DNA of 64,000 nt from CBCYMI01 sp965183855 (GTDB taxonomy: Bacteria; Pseudomonadota; Alphaproteobacteria; Caulobacterales; Maricaulaceae): positions 1-64,000 of the forward strand of contig CBCYMI010000029.1 of the NCBI GenBank assembly GCA_965183855.1, in the 5' to 3' direction. This document shows, piece by piece, positions 29,201 to 36,651 of the stretch. The translations under genes and the position numbers were made by a program. Below the pieces are notes generated by a model that saw only the letters and a program-made list of their open reading frames with translations, made no database searches and was not told the DNA's origin. Numbering within the stretch: the first letter of the stretch is position 1; each line of letters opens with the position of its first letter.

Positions 29201-29402
29201 TTGGACGAATAATCATTCTTTCAGAATCTTCAGGAGAAATTCCTTCCATTGGGATGAAAACACTGATAAAAGGGATTGGAATGTCTGGATCTGCTTCTTT
29301 CGGCATAATTTGGAAACAAATAATGCCTGATATTATGCTTAATACCAGAAATAAAAGACACAATCGCCAATGATGAACGGCTTGGGATACAAGTGCTTTC
29401 AT
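26229..29402 (-). CDS. RND-family multidrug efflux permease
   Basis: This 1057-residue inner-membrane transporter has the RND layout: a first TM segment at about 14-32 (LCLLFLVLSIISGIICF), a large periplasmic loop, six TM segments around 330-540, a second loop and a final TM bundle from about 880. The segment GILVDSSIVVVEHANKLL is the usual TM4 proton-relay region. The SPEDSERMIIRPTEKELKNL-type loop places it in the group of AcrB-like or metal/drug pumps with FISVFIP early strands. Substrates are not predictable. It overlaps the adaptor gene by 4 bp (ATGA), so the two are translationally coupled. No outer-membrane factor gene is adjacent. Confidence 0.92.
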   Translation of the reverse strand: MKALVSQAVHHWRLCLLFLVLSIISGIICFQIMPKEADPDIPIPFISVFIPMEGISPEDSERMIIRPTEKELKNLKGIKEINSAGMSSGGFILIEFEADFNQIKALNEVRNRVDLARRFYPKDSKEPIIEEVNASLTPVINVILYGNQSERSLFQIAKAYQARLEALPNVLEAKLSGARKDYVEIILDPAKIEQYGITIDEIKRAAFDNNQLIATGVLLNKKTNFSVKVKGIFETVEDIKRIPVRTDNKSVIALEDIAEVKRHFKDRTSYAKHNGKPALILEVKKKLGSNIIETTKSVREATKIATKNWPDSIQYDFSIDLSSSIKNSMKTLTSSIGLAIILVMIITVAALGIRSGLLVGISIPSSFMIAFLFLYISNYNINFMVLFGMVLAVGILVDSSIVVVEHANKLLETNLSPKEAFIKAGQDMFWPIISSTATTLSAFIPFLFWKTIPGKYMSFLPITLSYVLMASVLMALIFIPVLGSLFFKPFKNKKTEKIHHAPSKNYPENKTLRPNWYTYLVKTLIQYPIIVIFSILSLTTGIFIWFKSTPHKIVFFIEANPEQVFVFVRARGNLAPMDHYRLAKQVEEKIKSINGIKSIDMTTGSRALEEGFGSGASSIPQDTIARLMVDFLPFEQRRNGLEIEKDIRNALVNIPGIIVEVRPFEVGPPIGKDIQIELSGDTYDELTSVTQQIRKLIDQTEGLTDQEDTLPVPGLEWQFDINRKEAFRSGLNVSDVSAAIQLITNGVLIGYFRPDDSEEEIDIRVRYPASERNINRLSSLSAVGKYGNTDLTPILSKKIAQKIYKIDRRNNHRIFEIRANVKKGYYTETIIKSIKNQFKQTPSINKSAVSIKFKGANEENAKAMQFFMTAMLVSMFLMTCILLLQFNSFWHVFLTLLSVILSFFGVLLAIQISMPYISVLMVGTGMIALAGIVVNNNIVLIDTYQFYRKKGLAVKDAALKASLKRARPVLLTTLTTVLGLLPMALKVSTNFTTGEFSFKGGPSSEWWQPLSLTVIWGLSFATFITLISTPVLLAFPEIIKTRLANLYSTLKSKFKKS

Positions 29403-30502
29403 GGCGTGCTCTTTTTTAGATCATCTGGTTGATTTCTACTGGGCGTGGTTTTAACAATCATACCTGATTGAACAAATTCTTGTCCCTCAACAATGATGGA
29501 TAATTGTTTTGGCAGGTTTCCAGACCATATTGTTTTATTATTTTGAAATTCAATCTGGACAGGTAAAAATTCTACTTCAGATTCCTGATTGACATGTTTT
29601 ATTCCTATGTTTTCTTCAGCGTTTAAGACAAGCGCAGAGATTGGAATCATATGAACATTCTGAATTTCCAAATTTAAATAAACCGTTGCAGTTAGCCCAG
29701 ATTTAATCATCATATCCGAGTTTTGGCTCCAGATTTCTACTTTAAAAAGTCCAGTAGAGCCAGATGCTTGAGATTCAATATTAACAATTTTTCCTTCAAT
29801 TGATTGACCATTCTTAAATAGAATTGTCAGTTTTTTACCAATATGGACATGTTTAAGCATTTTATTGGTTACATAAATTTTTGTTTGTAAAGGGTTTAAC
29901 TGAATCAGTTTTCCGCATGCTTCTCCAATATTAAGAAAATCTCCGACTTCAACATATCGTTTTATAAAAATTCCAGAAAAAGGAGCATTAATATAAATAT
30001 TTTCGAGTTCAATTTTTGCAAGTTTTTCTGCTGCAATTGCTTCTTCATAGAATGCTTTTGCCGACTTTACGGTGTTTGCTGAAATATATCCTTTTTTGGC
30101 AAGAACCTGTTTGGCTTCATAATCAATTTTTTTAGCTTTTGTATTTGCTTTTGATTTATTTAATAATGCTTGCCTTGCCTGTAGTTCAATTTGGCAAAGG
30201 AGGTCACCTTTTTGGACACGATAACCTTCTTTTAAGCTTATTTTTTGTACAATACCAGATGTTTCCGCTCGAATTTCAAGACTTTTTGATGGCTCTGTCA
30301 GTCCTTTTATCTGAACAGGTATGGATCTGGTTTGTAAGATTGATTTTTGGGTAATGACCGTAAATAGGGGCGTTTTTTGTTGAGTTGATTGCTCTGGAGT
30401 TATATTTGTTTTTTTTCGAGCATTTAAAGTTCCGATGATAAAATAAATAATAAAGGAGAGAAAAACCAGAAATGCAATAATATAGGATAGTTTGAGCTTC
30501 AT
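29399..30502 (-). CDS. RND efflux periplasmic adaptor (membrane fusion protein)
   Basis: This 367-residue protein bridges the pump at 26229-29402 to an outer-membrane channel. Residues about 7-25 form a single N-terminal anchor (SYIIAFLVFLSFIIYFIIG). A lipoyl half-motif ISLKEGYRVQKGDLLCQIEL is followed by a short alpha-hairpin, the second lipoyl half (INAPFSGIFIKRYVEVGDFL), and beta-barrel and membrane-proximal domains. The short hairpin suggests a tripartite pump with a TolC-like partner encoded elsewhere. It is the first gene of the two-gene operon; its stop overlaps the permease start by 4 bp. Confidence 0.92.
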   Translation of the reverse strand: MKLKLSYIIAFLVFLSFIIYFIIGTLNARKKTNITPEQSTQQKTPLFTVITQKSILQTRSIPVQIKGLTEPSKSLEIRAETSGIVQKISLKEGYRVQKGDLLCQIELQARQALLNKSKANTKAKKIDYEAKQVLAKKGYISANTVKSAKAFYEEAIAAEKLAKIELENIYINAPFSGIFIKRYVEVGDFLNIGEACGKLIQLNPLQTKIYVTNKMLKHVHIGKKLTILFKNGQSIEGKIVNIESQASGSTGLFKVEIWSQNSDMMIKSGLTATVYLNLEIQNVHMIPISALVLNAEENIGIKHVNQESEVEFLPVQIEFQNNKTIWSGNLPKQLSIIVEGQEFVQSGMIVKTTPSRNQPDDLKKSTP

Positions 30503-31216
30503 TTGATATATCTATAAAAAGAAGGAATAAAAAAATAAATCAAAATCTTAAAAACAATCAAGACTGAATGAAAGTATAAAAAATATATTCTAAACTCATT
30601 TTAGCACCTCTTTTATACGTTCAAATCAAAAATACATATTCTATTTTAAAAGAAGCTAATTTATTTTATACTAAAATGTCAAACTGAATCTTGGAGATAA
30701 AATATAAAAACAGATATATTCATTTTTACAATAAACATTCAAAATCTTTCTACCTCTAGCATAATGTGTTTCTATTAAAATCTGCTTGATTAAACCATTA
30801 AAAAGAAAGGGTAAAACAGCTTATTAATTTTTTCTCAAATTTTTACCATTAACAAAACATTCTAAATAAAGCGTTTGAAATCTTGGAATGAGATAAAAGG
30901 AAATTCTAATTTGTGGAAATAATGGCAAGAATCCAGTTATAAGAAAATTAAGCAATGGGGTATTCTAAACAATGGAGTATTCATTGATTCGTAAATTCAA
31001 TAAAAATATGGTGAATATCGCTATACTTTAGAGTTAATAAGATAATGGTTTGAGTATTATTTATTGGCTTTAGCAAAGTTAGAAAAACAATATATATCTA
31101 GTTTGTATCTATTATAACTATTTATATAATATAGAGATTATGAAACAAGATATGCCTCAAAAATATGTAAGGATGGAATCTGGCAATAAGAGAATAGTTT
31201 GTTTTTTATTAAATAA
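30503..31216. other. Non-coding stretch upstream of the double-glycine peptide
   Basis: About 710 bp between the efflux adaptor start and the peptide promoter. I find no open frame with convincing coding features on either strand, no tRNA and no clear hairpin terminator. The promoter of the efflux operon must lie at its left edge. A 26-codon frame at about 31140 is too short and atypical to call. Confidence 0.6.
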
Positions 31217-31244
31217 TTGACAAGATTGCAGTTTTTGCTATTAT
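31217..31244 (+). promoter_or_regulatory. Consensus-like sigma-70 promoter of the double-glycine peptide
   Basis: A perfect -35 box TTGACA (31217-31222) is followed after 16 bp by TATTAT (31239-31244). The -10 box overlaps the first copy of the octanucleotide repeat, so transcription would start within the repeat tract. Later copies (TATCTAT) also resemble -10 boxes. Confidence 0.65.
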
Positions 31245-31325
31245 CTATTTATCTATTTATCTATTTATCTATTTATCTATTTATCTATTTATCTATTTAT
31301 CTATTTATCTATTTATCTATTTATC
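31241..31325. repeat. Octanucleotide tandem repeat, ten full copies
   Basis: TTATCTAT is repeated ten times without error from 31241 to 31320, then TTATC (31321-31325). It runs straight into the SD AGGAGA and the ATG at 31339. Perfect short tandem arrays at this place are typical of loci that change expression by slipped-strand mispairing. Confidence 0.95.
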
Positions 31326-31338
31326 CAGGAGATTATGT

Positions 31339-31593
31339 ATGAAAAACTCTGCCAAACAAAGAGTTCGTAAACAAGTAAGAGAGCTCACAATAAATGAGCT
31401 TGAGCAAGTCAATGGGGGATGGGGAGGATGGGATAGCAAAACAAAGAAACCAAAACATAATGATTCAGATCATACAAAAAATCAGAAGGAATGGGAAAAA
31501 GCAGCAAAAGCCTTAACAGGAAGAGAGCATCATTGCGAAATTACAAAAACTAAATCAGGAACTGAATCGATAAAATGCGAGCCTGTTAAATAG
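31339..31593 (+). CDS. Double-glycine leader peptide, microcin/class II bacteriocin-like precursor
   Basis: The 84-residue product has the N-terminal segment RELTINELEQVNGG (14-27). It matches the double-glycine leader pattern (ELxxxELxxVxGG) cut by the peptidase domain of bacteriocin ABC exporters. Cleavage after Gly27 would give a 57-residue core starting WGGW, Lys-rich and charged, with Cys66 and Cys80 available for one disulfide. I do not recognise the core. The ATG has an excellent SD 7 bp upstream, a consensus-like promoter and an 8-bp repeat tract before it, and a hairpin terminator after it. It therefore looks like a monocistronic expressed gene. No immunity or exporter gene lies beside it. 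A non-bacteriocin signalling peptide is possible. Confidence 0.65.
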   Translation: MKNSAKQRVRKQVRELTINELEQVNGGWGGWDSKTKKPKHNDSDHTKNQKEWEKAAKALTGREHHCEITKTKSGTESIKCEPVK

Positions 31594-31625
31594 TTGATAT
31601 TAAATTTATATGTTTTATTAAATCC

Positions 31626-31650
31626 GATAGGTTTTTTCAAACCTATCTTT
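31626..31650 (+). terminator. Hairpin terminator after the double-glycine peptide gene
   Basis: GATAGGTTT (31626-31634) pairs perfectly with AAACCTATC (31639-31647) across a 4-base loop, followed by TTT. The U-tail is short, so efficiency may be modest. It lies 32 bp after the stop codon. Confidence 0.65.
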
Positions 31651-31742
31651 AGAGAGAAGAACATTGGATTATTTCTTGATTAGGGTGTTATGGTTTAATT
31701 TCTAATTAATCTCTAAATTGAATCAAAGAAGATGGAGCCTTT

Positions 31743-32671
31743 ATGAAAACAGACTTTATGAAAACGGAATTGTTTATAACAGGGTTGCTTTTTATGGTCT
31801 TAATTTCCCCTGTTTTTTTTATAATACAGATCGTGCATGCCTCCTCTTCTGATCAGGCTAAGGTGGATAAGGTTTCAGCCTGTCAAAAAACAGGCGTTTA
31901 TAAAGAAAAAAACTATATCTGCTTTAATGATATAATTAATAAAAAAACAACATCAGCCGTATTGAGTTTGCTTGATAAAAACAAAGCATCAGATCTTTAT
32001 CTTAATACAAAAGGGGGATAGCAAGCCAAACCTAGAAGATTGGCAGAAAAATCTTTAAAGATAAACACAAACTTGTCCTGATCGGAAAATGCTATGCCTC
32101 ATGTGCCAATTATCTTGTTCCAGCTGCTCATCATCGCCTTGAGGTTAAAAAAGGAGCTGTTATCTTACTCTATGGCGCATTTGAGAGAGGGAGATCTTTT
32201 TATGTAGCAAGATCAATAAGAGATCAAAAAATTGGATTTTCTAAATCTAAAAAAACGGGTGAGCTATTTTTTAATTCTGAGAGTACAGCCAAAATCCAGA
32301 AATTATTTAATGATTATCCAACATATTATCAGGAATTTATTATACCTGAATCGCAATATTTTGTCGATATAGATGAAACGGATGAATTTATCACACGTTA
32401 TTATGAAATAAGACGGAATATTGATCTGTACGCGCATGCAACATGCCATCATTCTATCTTTTACCTTGTTGTTGGTCCTCATTATTTAGAGAAAATTACA
32501 GATACTCCAGAAATTCAACATTTTTGGTGGCCTGAAGATAAATCAGAAATTGTTAATCGTCTTGGTCATATAAGCAAACAGAGTGTTTTGGTCTTTGATA
32601 CAGAATTAATGCCAGGCTGGATATCAGGAAAAGGATTTGTTAAACAGTCTGATTGTCTTAAATCAAGTTAA
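31743..32671 (+). pseudogene. Broken secreted ClpP-like (serine protease fold) protein
   Basis: The first 92 codons encode a signal peptide (LFITGLLFMVLISPVFFII) and the start of a ClpP/crotonase-like fold (LYLNTKGG). The frame stops at 32021, just after five G at 32013-32017. A second single-base shift near the A-run at 32047-32051 is needed to enter the long third frame. That frame reads VLIGKCYASCANYLVPAAHH, with the Ser typical of the SxCAN nucleophile segment, then KKGAVILLYGAFERG, and continues to a stop at 32671. The full protein would have about 305 residues and act in the periplasm. Function is unknown. It lies 150 bp after the double-glycine peptide gene on the same strand, with its own SD. 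Confidence 0.65.
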
Positions 32672-32918
32672 CCAAAAGAGATATAAGGAAACAGATTTGT
32701 AAGTAATTTTGCTAAAAAATAGAAAGCCTATCTTAAGGGGGTTATTTAAAATCAAAATTAGAATCAAATATGGATTTTTAATCTGTTTAGAAAGATTTAT
32801 AAAGTATTTTGGTACAAAACAGGCTTTATTTTCTCCATTTTGCTTCTATTTTTAGCTATATATTTATCTTTTTTAAAGAATACATGATTTGAAACATGCG
32901 CTTGTTTTTTAATCTATC

Positions 32919-33392
32919 TTATAGGATAGGGGGATCTAAAAATATATCTGAACCAGTAATTTCAGCATCATAATCATGAGAAACAAGCTCTTGATCATCT
33001 AACACATTTTCCGCTGAGCTTTGCTTAAGATTTGTTTCAAGTTTAGTAATAATGTCTGAAATTGCAGTGGTTGGCGTTAAGAATTGAGGTTCATGATTGG
33101 AATTAGAAATATCTTTTTGAAATTTTCCTGACGTAAAAGAACTGACTTGTTCGTTAAGAATTCTGGATGCGCTTTCTAAAAACAGGTAAAAAATATATAT
33201 ACTCATTATATAGGGATCTATAATATTTCCTGGCCATAATTCTGGATTGTCAGGGTCAAGATTTTGCAGATAGCTTTTCATGCTTTTTTTATAATAGGAA
33301 ACCGCAGAATATACTCTATAAGATTCGGTATAATGATAGGTAGTGCAAAAATTATTATATAATCTGGCTAATAGCTTTTGATTGTACTTCAT
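32919..33392 (-). CDS. Hypothetical protein
   Basis: This is an open frame of 157 codons that I do not recognise. The N-terminal half is Tyr-rich (KLLARLYNNFCTTYHYTESY) with one hydrophobic stretch at about 59-76 (IDPYIMSIYIFYLFLESA) too polar at its edges to call a sure TM segment. The C-terminal half is acidic and probably unstructured, ending DIFLDPPIL. There is no signal peptide and only a weak SD. It stands alone between the broken ClpP-like gene and the inverted-repeat element, in an accessory region. It could be a genuine lineage-specific gene or a chance open frame. Confidence 0.45.
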   Translation of the reverse strand: MKYNQKLLARLYNNFCTTYHYTESYRVYSAVSYYKKSMKSYLQNLDPDNPELWPGNIIDPYIMSIYIFYLFLESASRILNEQVSSFTSGKFQKDISNSNHEPQFLTPTTAISDIITKLETNLKQSSAENVLDDQELVSHDYDAEITGSDIFLDPPIL

Positions 33393-33590
33393 AATAAACG
33401 CTATAAATAACTTACTAAAAAATAATATATATAAAGTATAAAATAAATAAAATTATAGTATTTTGATATTAATATCTAATAATATATTTCTACATATTGT
33501 TTTTTTCAAATAGAAAGACAGTTATTTACTTTAAGCATTATAAAATATCAAGATAAATAATGTTTGTTACTTTATTAAACTTTATTACAA

Positions 33591-33953
33591 ATATTCTAAA
33601 ACGTCAGATAAGTTGTCTATAACATCTAAATAAAAATGACGGGATTTAATGAGATTTTTGGGGATAAAAATACTTTTAATCAATGACTTATAAGCAGAAC
33701 TTAAAGTAAGTCTCTAAAGATAAGAATGATTCGCAAACGTCAGATAAGTTGTCCATTGTTACAAAAACGTCAGATAAGTTATCCAAAAATTAAAAACAGA
33801 AATTTTCTAAAAAGGATAAATTTTTAGAATTTTGTTTTTTTATAAAAAGTAGTTTTCTAGGATTTTTGGAGCAAACTTTAGACAATTCAAGCTAAAAATT
33901 CTGAAGGACAAATATCTGACGCTTTGGACAAAATATCTGACGCACTAGAATAT
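33591..33953. mobile_element. Small inverted-repeat element with multiple CGTCAGATA motifs abutting tRNA-Thr
   Basis: The ends 33591-33617 and 33927-33953 are 27-base inverted repeats matching at 22 positions (ATATTCTA..CGTCAGATA..TTGTC). Inside, the motif CGTCAGATAAGTTGTC occurs directly at 33602, 33738 and 33768. Two inverted copies lie at 33906-33921 and 33926-33942. No coding frame is present. Several like-oriented short motifs per end resemble transposase-binding arrays. It may be a non-autonomous element or an insertion-sequence remnant lacking its transposase. The right end touches the CCA end of the tRNA gene. Confidence 0.5.
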
Positions 33954-34028
33954 GGTGCCGGAAGAGGGACTCGAACCCCCGACCACCTGATTACAAATCA
34001 GATGCTCTACCAGCTGAGCTATTCCGGC
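33953..34028 (-). tRNA. tRNA-Thr (anticodon UGU), CCA encoded
   Basis: A full cloverleaf can be folded. The acceptor stem GCCGGAA pairs with TTCCGGC, the D-arm contains AGCTCAGCTGGTAGAGC, and the anticodon loop TTTGTAA carries TGT at 33993-33995 on the minus strand. The T-arm has GGTTCGAGTCC. ACCA is encoded at 33953-33956. It decodes ACA and, by wobble, other Thr codons. Confidence 0.97.
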
Positions 34029-34195
34029 CAATATTTATCTTGTCTACCAAAATAAAAAATTATATCAAGTAGAAAATTGTAGTTTTTGAAGGAAGTCTCT
34101 TATATTTCTAACAAGGATTTAAAATATGGGTCTATTTTAGAAAACCAGGTTAACATTCTTGATGATGTATTTGCAGAGTGAAAGGCTATTATATC

Positions 34196-35032
34196 ATGGA
34201 AAACAAAATAAAAAGAAACTTTTCTCCAAATTTTGATAAACGATCATCACAAATTGATATGGTTGTTTTACACTATACGGGTATGGAAAATACAGATCAG
34301 GCAATTAAGAAATTATGTTGTGCAAACGCTAAAGTCAGTGCGCATTATCTGATTGATGAAGCTGGTCTGATTTATCAATTGGTTGATGAAGAAAACAGAG
34401 CATGGCATGCAGGTATATCAAATTGGGAAAATAATCGAGATATTAATTCCAGATCCATTGGTATAGAGATAGTTAATGGGGGATATTCATACGGACTTCC
34501 AGAATTTCCAGACCAACAAATTTTTTCTTTATTAAAGCTTTTAGAACGAATTCAAAATCGCTATAAAATTAGTCCTCATCATTATGTTGCTCATTCAGAT
34601 ATTGCGCCAGATCGCAAAAAAGATCCAGGTGAGAAATTCCCATGGCATATTCTGGCTCATCAAAGTTTCGGATTATGGTCAGAGAAACATGCATTTAAAA
34701 AAAACCAGTCAGATGGTAATATAAAATATAATTATTTCGAAGAAGGGTATGTTGATGCTTCCATTGCTACTCTAACAAACAATTATTTTGATTCAGAACT
34801 TTATAAACAACAACAAAAACTTGAATATTATGGATATAATATAGCCTGTCATGGATATTATGATTTTCAAACCAAGAGCGTTATTGCTGCATTTCAAAGA
34901 CATTTTAGACCCTGTTCAGTTAATGGTGTGATGGATTATGAAACATTGAATTGTCTTGAGGATTTAATTGATCAAAAAGGATCGTTTTCTAATTTTAAAA
35001 TCAATTCAGATCAGATTTCATTTAGGGGGTGA
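34196..35032 (+). CDS. N-acetylmuramoyl-L-alanine amidase (Amidase_2) with C-terminal peptidoglycan-binding domain
   Basis: From the ATG at 34196 (SD AAAGG at 34181-34185) the protein has 278 residues. A GTG at 34178 would add six. The AmpD-like Zn amidase fold shows VVLHYTG with the first His, SAHYLIDEAG, and HSDIAPDRKKDPG with the last His and Asp. A PG_binding_1-type domain covers about 195-260 (FQTKSVIAAFQRHFRP). No signal peptide is seen, so it may act in the cytoplasm on imported anhydro-muropeptides. This matches AnmK encoded at 4048. The amidase-rnpB-mraZ order is common in alphaproteobacteria. Confidence 0.92.
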   Translation: MENKIKRNFSPNFDKRSSQIDMVVLHYTGMENTDQAIKKLCCANAKVSAHYLIDEAGLIYQLVDEENRAWHAGISNWENNRDINSRSIGIEIVNGGYSYGLPEFPDQQIFSLLKLLERIQNRYKISPHHYVAHSDIAPDRKKDPGEKFPWHILAHQSFGLWSEKHAFKKNQSDGNIKYNYFEEGYVDASIATLTNNYFDSELYKQQQKLEYYGYNIACHGYYDFQTKSVIAAFQRHFRPCSVNGVMDYETLNCLEDLIDQKGSFSNFKINSDQISFRG

Positions 35033-35151
35033 TTAATTGTGGAAACTCAAATTATATTCACCTGTCTATCGATCAAGAAATTAGACTTCTGATTTCAAGA
35101 AGGCATTGAATTAGAGTAATGGGTAAGATGCTTTATTATTTAAATTATGGC

Positions 35152-35180
35152 TTGACGAAATGTCTTCTTTTGAACAAACT
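35152..35180 (+). promoter_or_regulatory. Probable rnpB promoter
   Basis: TTGACG (35152-35157), a good alphaproteobacterial -35 box, stands 17 bp before a weak -10 candidate CAAACT (35175-35180). This puts transcription start about 6 bases later, at the first base of the P1 helix. Confidence 0.5.
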
Positions 35181-35185
35181 GTTTA

Positions 35186-35603
35186 GGCAGATGGTCGGAT
35201 AGTCGCTTTATCAATTCATGAAATTGGAGGATAAAGAGGAAAGTCCGGGCTCCACAGAGATAAGATGCCAGTGAAATACTGGCGAGGGTGACCTTAGGGA
35301 AAGCGCCACAGAAAAAAAACCGCCTTTAACTGACTCTAAAAGAGTATTTTTATAGGTAAGGGTGAAAAGGTATGGTAAGAGCATACCGCTGGTTCAGTAA
35401 TGAAGCAGGCATGGCAAGCCCCATCTGGAGCAAGACTAAATAGGAACATCTTTTTATAATGAAGGATTTATTATAAAAAAATGAATCTCTGCATTTGAAT
35501 GTTCGGGTAAGTCGCATGACTGTTTTTGTAAAAAAACAGCGAGATGAATGACTATCTTCTTTAAATGTTAAAGAAACAGAACCTGGCTTATAGACCATCT
35601 GCC
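35186..35603 (+). ncRNA. rnpB: RNase P RNA, bacterial class A
   Basis: The ends GGCAGATGGTC (35186-35196) and GACCATCTGCC (35593-35603) form a perfect P1 helix. Inside are the universal segments GAGGAAAGTCCGGGCTCCAC (about 35236) and AGGGTGACCTTAGGGAAAG-type P10/P11 sequence. Near the 3' end are TAAATAGGAACATC-like and ACAGAACCTGGCTTATAGACC. The RNA processes the 5' ends of tRNAs with the RnpA protein. Length of about 418 is normal. A variable AT-rich hairpin near 35450-35480 occupies a peripheral stem. Confidence 0.95.
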
Positions 35604-36189
35604 ATTCCTAATTTGGACTAGATCTTGATTTTATTTGAAAACCTAAGTTTTTTGTATTCAATAATGTTCAATTTTTTCCTGAAAAACCCAATATAAATTA
35701 TGTTTGTAATATCAGGTTCGAAAAATTATAGTTTTAATAAAATAGATATGGGGCAAGAAAATACAATTATAATATTTATATTAAGAATATATCAATATAT
35801 TTTGTTCTTGTAACGTTCTTTTGATAACAAGTATTATTTTATGAAATATCTTTGTTAATTAAATAAAAAACAAATCATAATTCAGTTTCTTGTTTTACTC
35901 CATTTATTAGATTAAATACCAGGAAAATTAAGGATATAATTAAAATAAGTATTCCCACAAACAGGATTTTTAACAAATAGAATAAACAAACAAAAATAGA
36001 AAAAAGCAATCCTGTTTTATTTGTAAGTTTTCAACATTTTATCAACAGTTCTTGTTTTGTTCTAGTAAAAAGCCGTTATTTTAAAGTATTATGGTATTGA
36101 TTCTTATTGCATCCCATACTATCCTATGGTATCCCATATAATGAGAGATCATGTATGGATCAGTATTTTATAAAATTCTGGGTAAAGAA
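35604..36189 (+). promoter_or_regulatory. AT-rich leader region with MraZ-box-like repeats before the dcw cluster
   Basis: The first 500 bp after rnpB hold nothing I can name. Just before mraZ, the pentamers TCCCA, TCCTA and TCCCA start at 36112, 36122 and 36132. On the opposite strand they read TGGGA, TAGGA, TGGGA with exact 10-bp period. This is the arrangement of MraZ operators (TGGGN repeats with 5-bp spacers), so MraZ probably represses its own operon here. A TATAAT box lies at 36137-36142, overlapped by the last repeat. I did not establish a -35 box. Confidence 0.65.
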
Positions 36190-36651
36190 ATGTTTTTATC
36201 GTCTTTAACAAATGCCATTGATGCAAAAGGAAGAATTTCTGTTCCTGCAGAATTTCGTTCTGTCGCATTAAAACAGGGATTTGAAGGCGTTATTTGCTGG
36301 CCTTCTTTTGAAGGAGGATTTCTTGAAGGTGGAGGATTGTTTTTTCTTCAAAATATTCAGTCTTTGATTGAAAGCATGGATCCATATGATGAAGCAAGAA
36401 TGGCATTTGAAAGAACCATATTTGGATCTGCAAGAAAACTGAGTTTTGATTCAAATGGTCGAGTATCCATACCAAGAGAATTGCTTGAATATGCAGGAAT
36501 TAAGAATAGAGCAAGCTTTGTTGGTTTGGGAAGTCGATTTGAAATCTGGGATCCTGAGGCCTATGTACAAAGAGCAAAACAGGATCGTATATTAGCAAAA
36601 GAGATGAAATCAAAGCTTCAAATTGGCTTTAAAACAGGAGGAAATATATAA
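36190..36651 (+). CDS. mraZ: Transcriptional regulator MraZ
   Basis: From the ATG at 36190 the protein has 153 residues and starts MFLSSLTNAIDAKGRISVPAEFR-like, the usual MraZ beginning. An ATG at 36151 with a GAGAG SD would add 13 residues and cannot be excluded. Two SpoVT-AbrB domains are visible, each with the DxxGRxxxP signature (DAKGRISVP near residue 11 and DSNGRVSIP near residue 85). MraZ controls the dcw cluster that follows, through the TGGGA-type repeats seen 50-80 bp upstream. The stop overlaps the rsmH start (TAATG). Confidence 0.93.
   Translation: MFLSSLTNAIDAKGRISVPAEFRSVALKQGFEGVICWPSFEGGFLEGGGLFFLQNIQSLIESMDPYDEARMAFERTIFGSARKLSFDSNGRVSIPRELLEYAGIKNRASFVGLGSRFEIWDPEAYVQRAKQDRILAKEMKSKLQIGFKTGGNI

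Noticed and set aside
31140..31221. 26-codon frame upstream of the double-glycine peptide
   Set aside because: It has no leader motif, has no clear SD and overlaps the promoter; it is too short to support.
31241..31325. CRISPR array
   Set aside because: The units are 8 bp with no spacers, so this is a simple tandem repeat.
33602..33942. Plasmid-type replication origin (iterons)
   Set aside because: There are only three direct copies at irregular spacing, plus inverted copies at one end, and no rep gene. An inverted-repeat element fits better.
35350..35598. 82-codon open frame on the minus strand
   Set aside because: It lies entirely antisense to the RNase P RNA gene, whose ends and conserved core are certain.
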